Shown piece by piece: positions 62,375-64,000 of a stretch of DNA of 64,000 nucleotides. The stretch's first letter is position 1. Every line of letters starts with the position of its first letter. Position numbers and translations under genes: made by a program. Origin of the DNA: Mesorhizobium loti (lineage in GTDB: Bacteria; Pseudomonadota; Alphaproteobacteria; Rhizobiales; Rhizobiaceae); the NCBI RefSeq assembly GCF_002858745.1, contig NZ_PJRO01000001.1, forward strand, positions 310,001-374,000, written 5' to 3'. The notes beneath the pieces were generated by a model that was not told the DNA's origin, searched no databases, and saw only the letters and a program-made list of their open reading frames with translations.

Positions 62375-63208
62375 ATGACCACCGCCCTAAAAAGCACGAT
62401 TACCCGCCGCGCCGGTCTCGCCGCATTGCTGGCTTCCGCTGTCGCACTCGTCAGCCTCGCCGCGCCCTCCTCCGCCTACGCCGAAGACAAGAAGGCGGTG
62501 AAGGTCGGCATCATTTCCGGCGAAGACGAGGATGTCTGGCGCGTCGTCACCGCCGAAGCTGCCAAGTCAGGTCTGACCATCGAGACCGTGGTCTTCAACG
62601 ACTACACCCAGCCCAACGAGGCACTTGAACGCGGCGAGATCGACGCCAACGCCTTCCAGCACCAGCCTTATCTCGACAATCAGGTTAAGACGCAGGGCTA
62701 TCATATCGTTCCGGTGGGCTATACCGGCGTGTGGCCGATCGGCCTCTATTCGAAGAAACACACCAAGGTGGCCGACCTGCAGAAAGGCGCGGTGGTCGGT
62801 GTGCCGAACGATCCTTCGAACGAAGGTCGCGCGCTCCGCGTGCTTCAGAACGAAAAGCTGATCAAGCTGAAGGACGGCACCGGCATTCTCGCCACCACCG
62901 CTGACATCGCCGAAAACCCGAGCGGCATCGAGATCAAGGAACTCGACGCTGGTATCGTCGGCCGCTCGGTGGAAGATCTCGACGCAGCCGTCGTCAACAC
63001 AGACTGGGCGCTGAAGAGCGGGCTGACGGCGGAAAACCGCATTGCCCAGGAGCCGGTCGCCGACAACCCCTATCGCAACTTCATCGCCGTCAAGCAGGGC
63101 AACGAGAATGAAGCCTGGGTGAAGGCATTGGTCGCGGCCTACCAGAACCCCACGGTGAAGGCCGAATTCGACCGCGTCTACAAAGGCACCGGCATCAGCG
63201 CTTACTGA
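62375..63208 (+). CDS. metQ: Methionine-type ABC transporter substrate-binding protein
   Basis: A 277-residue NlpA/MetQ-family periplasmic protein. Signal peptide ([26 protein letters not shown]) ends in AYA without a lipobox Cys, so it is soluble rather than a lipoprotein, unlike E. coli MetQ. Body: [103 protein letters not shown] precedes the ATG at 62375. It is followed by the MetN gene, so a D/L-methionine importer is likely; methionine binding is inferred from the family and context. Confidence 0.92.
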   Translation: MTTALKSTITRRAGLAALLASAVALVSLAAPSSAYAEDKKAVKVGIISGEDEDVWRVVTAEAAKSGLTIETVVFNDYTQPNEALERGEIDANAFQHQPYLDNQVKTQGYHIVPVGYTGVWPIGLYSKKHTKVADLQKGAVVGVPNDPSNEGRALRVLQNEKLIKLKDGTGILATTADIAENPSGIEIKELDAGIVGRSVEDLDAAVVNTDWALKSGLTAENRIAQEPVADNPYRNFIAVKQGNENEAWVKALVAAYQNPTVKAEFDRVYKGTGISAY

Positions 63209-63324
63209 GGCCGATGCAACCCTATCTGGAACGGCGAGCAGCTCGCGGCCTTTGGGCCAGCGGGCTGCTTGATTTGGAGCCGTTCGACACGCCGCCGCGA
63301 GAAGCCGCGCGGAAAGGATACACC

Positions 63325-64000
63325 TTGAACCAGCACGTCTTGGCAGAGATACCGCATTTGGCCGACACAGTGGACGACGATATCTCACCGCGGCCAGCCC
63401 ATCCCGCCCTCGCCGACGGCGAGGAGGTCGTGCGCCTTGTCGACCTGAAGCGTCGCTTCGGCGAGACGCCGGCACTGGAGGGCGTTTCGCTGACCGTGCG
63501 CAAGGGCGAGATCCTGGGCATTATCGGCCGCAGCGGTGCCGGCAAGTCGACACTGATCCGCTGCCTGAACGGACTGGAGCGGCCGGATTCCGGACAAGTC
63601 TACATCGAAGGCCGCGAGATCAGCCGGCTTGGTGAAAGCGAACTGCAGCCGCTGAGGCGGCGCATCGGCATGATCTTCCAGCATTTCAACCTGCTGTCGG
63701 CCAAGACGGTCGAGGACAATGTCGCGCTGCCGCTCAAGATCGAGGGGCGACCGAAGGCCGAGCGCCGTGCGCGAGCGGCAGAGCTGCTGGAACTGGTCGG
63801 CCTTTCCGTCAAGGCCAAGGCCTATCCGTCCTCGCTGTCTGGCGGCCAGAAGCAGCGCGTCGGCATAGCCCGCGCACTGGCGGCCGGACCGGCGCTGCTG
63901 TTGTCTGACGAAGCCACCTCGGCGCTCGACCCGGAGACGACGCGATCGATCCTGGCACTGCTGAAAGACATCAACCAGCGTTTCGGCCTGACCATCCTGC
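63325..64000 (+). CDS. metN: Methionine-type ABC transporter ATPase, partial at the window end
   Basis: Start TTG at 63325 after AAAGGA; an in-frame ATG at 63214 with GAGG upstream is possible and would add 37 residues. An acidic extension precedes the ABC core. Walker [11 protein letters not shown]-loop IFQHFNLL, signature LSGGQKQR, Walker [15 protein letters not shown], then [11 protein letters not shown] as the window ends. The sequence beyond resembles MetN of E. coli closely. Forms MetNIQ with the upstream metQ and a permease expected after it. Confidence 0.93.
   Translation, partial: MNQHVLAEIPHLADTVDDDISPRPAHPALADGEEVVRLVDLKRRFGETPALEGVSLTVRKGEILGIIGRSGAGKSTLIRCLNGLERPDSGQVYIEGREISRLGESELQPLRRRIGMIFQHFNLLSAKTVEDNVALPLKIEGRPKAERRARAAELLELVGLSVKAKAYPSSLSGGQKQRVGIARALAAGPALLLSDEATSALDPETTRSILALLKDINQRFGLTIL

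Overview
The window is a GC-rich piece of an alphaproteobacterial chromosome, most like the Hyphomicrobiales and in particular the Mesorhizobium/Phyllobacteriaceae group. Evidence for this: the order tuf ... tRNA-Trp-secE-nusG-rplKAJL-rpoBC-rpsL, a 391-residue EF-Tu, an RNase E with a long acidic insert in its S1 domain, the alphaproteobacterial set accB-accC-aat-DUF2155-NDUFA12, four copies of a RIME-like intergenic palindromic repeat, and EcfG-type general stress promoters. I see no phage, plasmid, transposase or CRISPR array. This is core chromosome with a few accessory patches.

Layout. 1-3030: the first codons of rpsL (minus), then a plus-strand operon of a small acidic protein, a PLP enzyme of the cysteine synthase fold and a sugar dehydrogenase. 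3039-6635: minus-strand APC permease, O6-alkylguanine-DNA methyltransferase, 2OG-Fe(II) oxygenase and a small exported protein. 6776-19292: RNA polymerase and ribosomal protein block (rpoC, rpoB, rplL, rplJ, rplA, rplK, nusG, secE, tRNA-Trp). 19401-23748: four genes (glycolipid-binding-like, truncated haemoglobin, two tandem ClpP-like periplasmic paralogues), then tuf. 24087-26571: small exported, membrane and stress proteins, with one clear EcfG promoter. 26683-29581: tRNA-Gly, tRNA-Tyr, an exported amidohydrolase and rlmB. 29909-34533: glyoxylate-to-glycerate operon gcl-hyi-glxR with a divergent IclR regulator. 34543-37931: tRNA-Thr, nadK, a DEAD-box helicase and two tiny proteins. 38132-44870: OmpA-like lipoprotein, GFA protein, prfB with its programmed +1 frameshift, PBP1A and AmiC amidase, all minus strand. 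45509-52335: rne, a DUF378 protein with a second EcfG promoter, an aminotransferase, an M48 protease and a DsbA-like protein. 52497-56804: aroQ, accB, accC, aat, DUF2155, NDUFA12. 57064-64000: panB-panC, a membrane protein and TetR regulator around a shared operator, a GNAT, gatB, metQ and the start of metN.

Two genes are frameshifted near their 3' ends as sequenced: rpoC (about 6860-6868) and the amidohydrolase (about 27313). In both, the reading frame continues cleanly into a natural-looking C-terminus and stop after one nucleotide (mod 3) is added. The same sign of error in two unlinked genes suggests sequence or assembly error, but a real deletion is not excluded.

The most interesting biology I see: a translationally coupled pair of ClpP-fold periplasmic proteins in which one copy has lost the catalytic Ser and His; two EcfG promoters upstream of small membrane proteins; the RIME-like repeats that bracket aat and supply or abut stop codons; a 30-bp near-palindrome over a possible start codon; and a pairing of a predicted nucleic-acid 2OG oxygenase with an alkyltransferase. 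No entirely new multi-gene system is evident.
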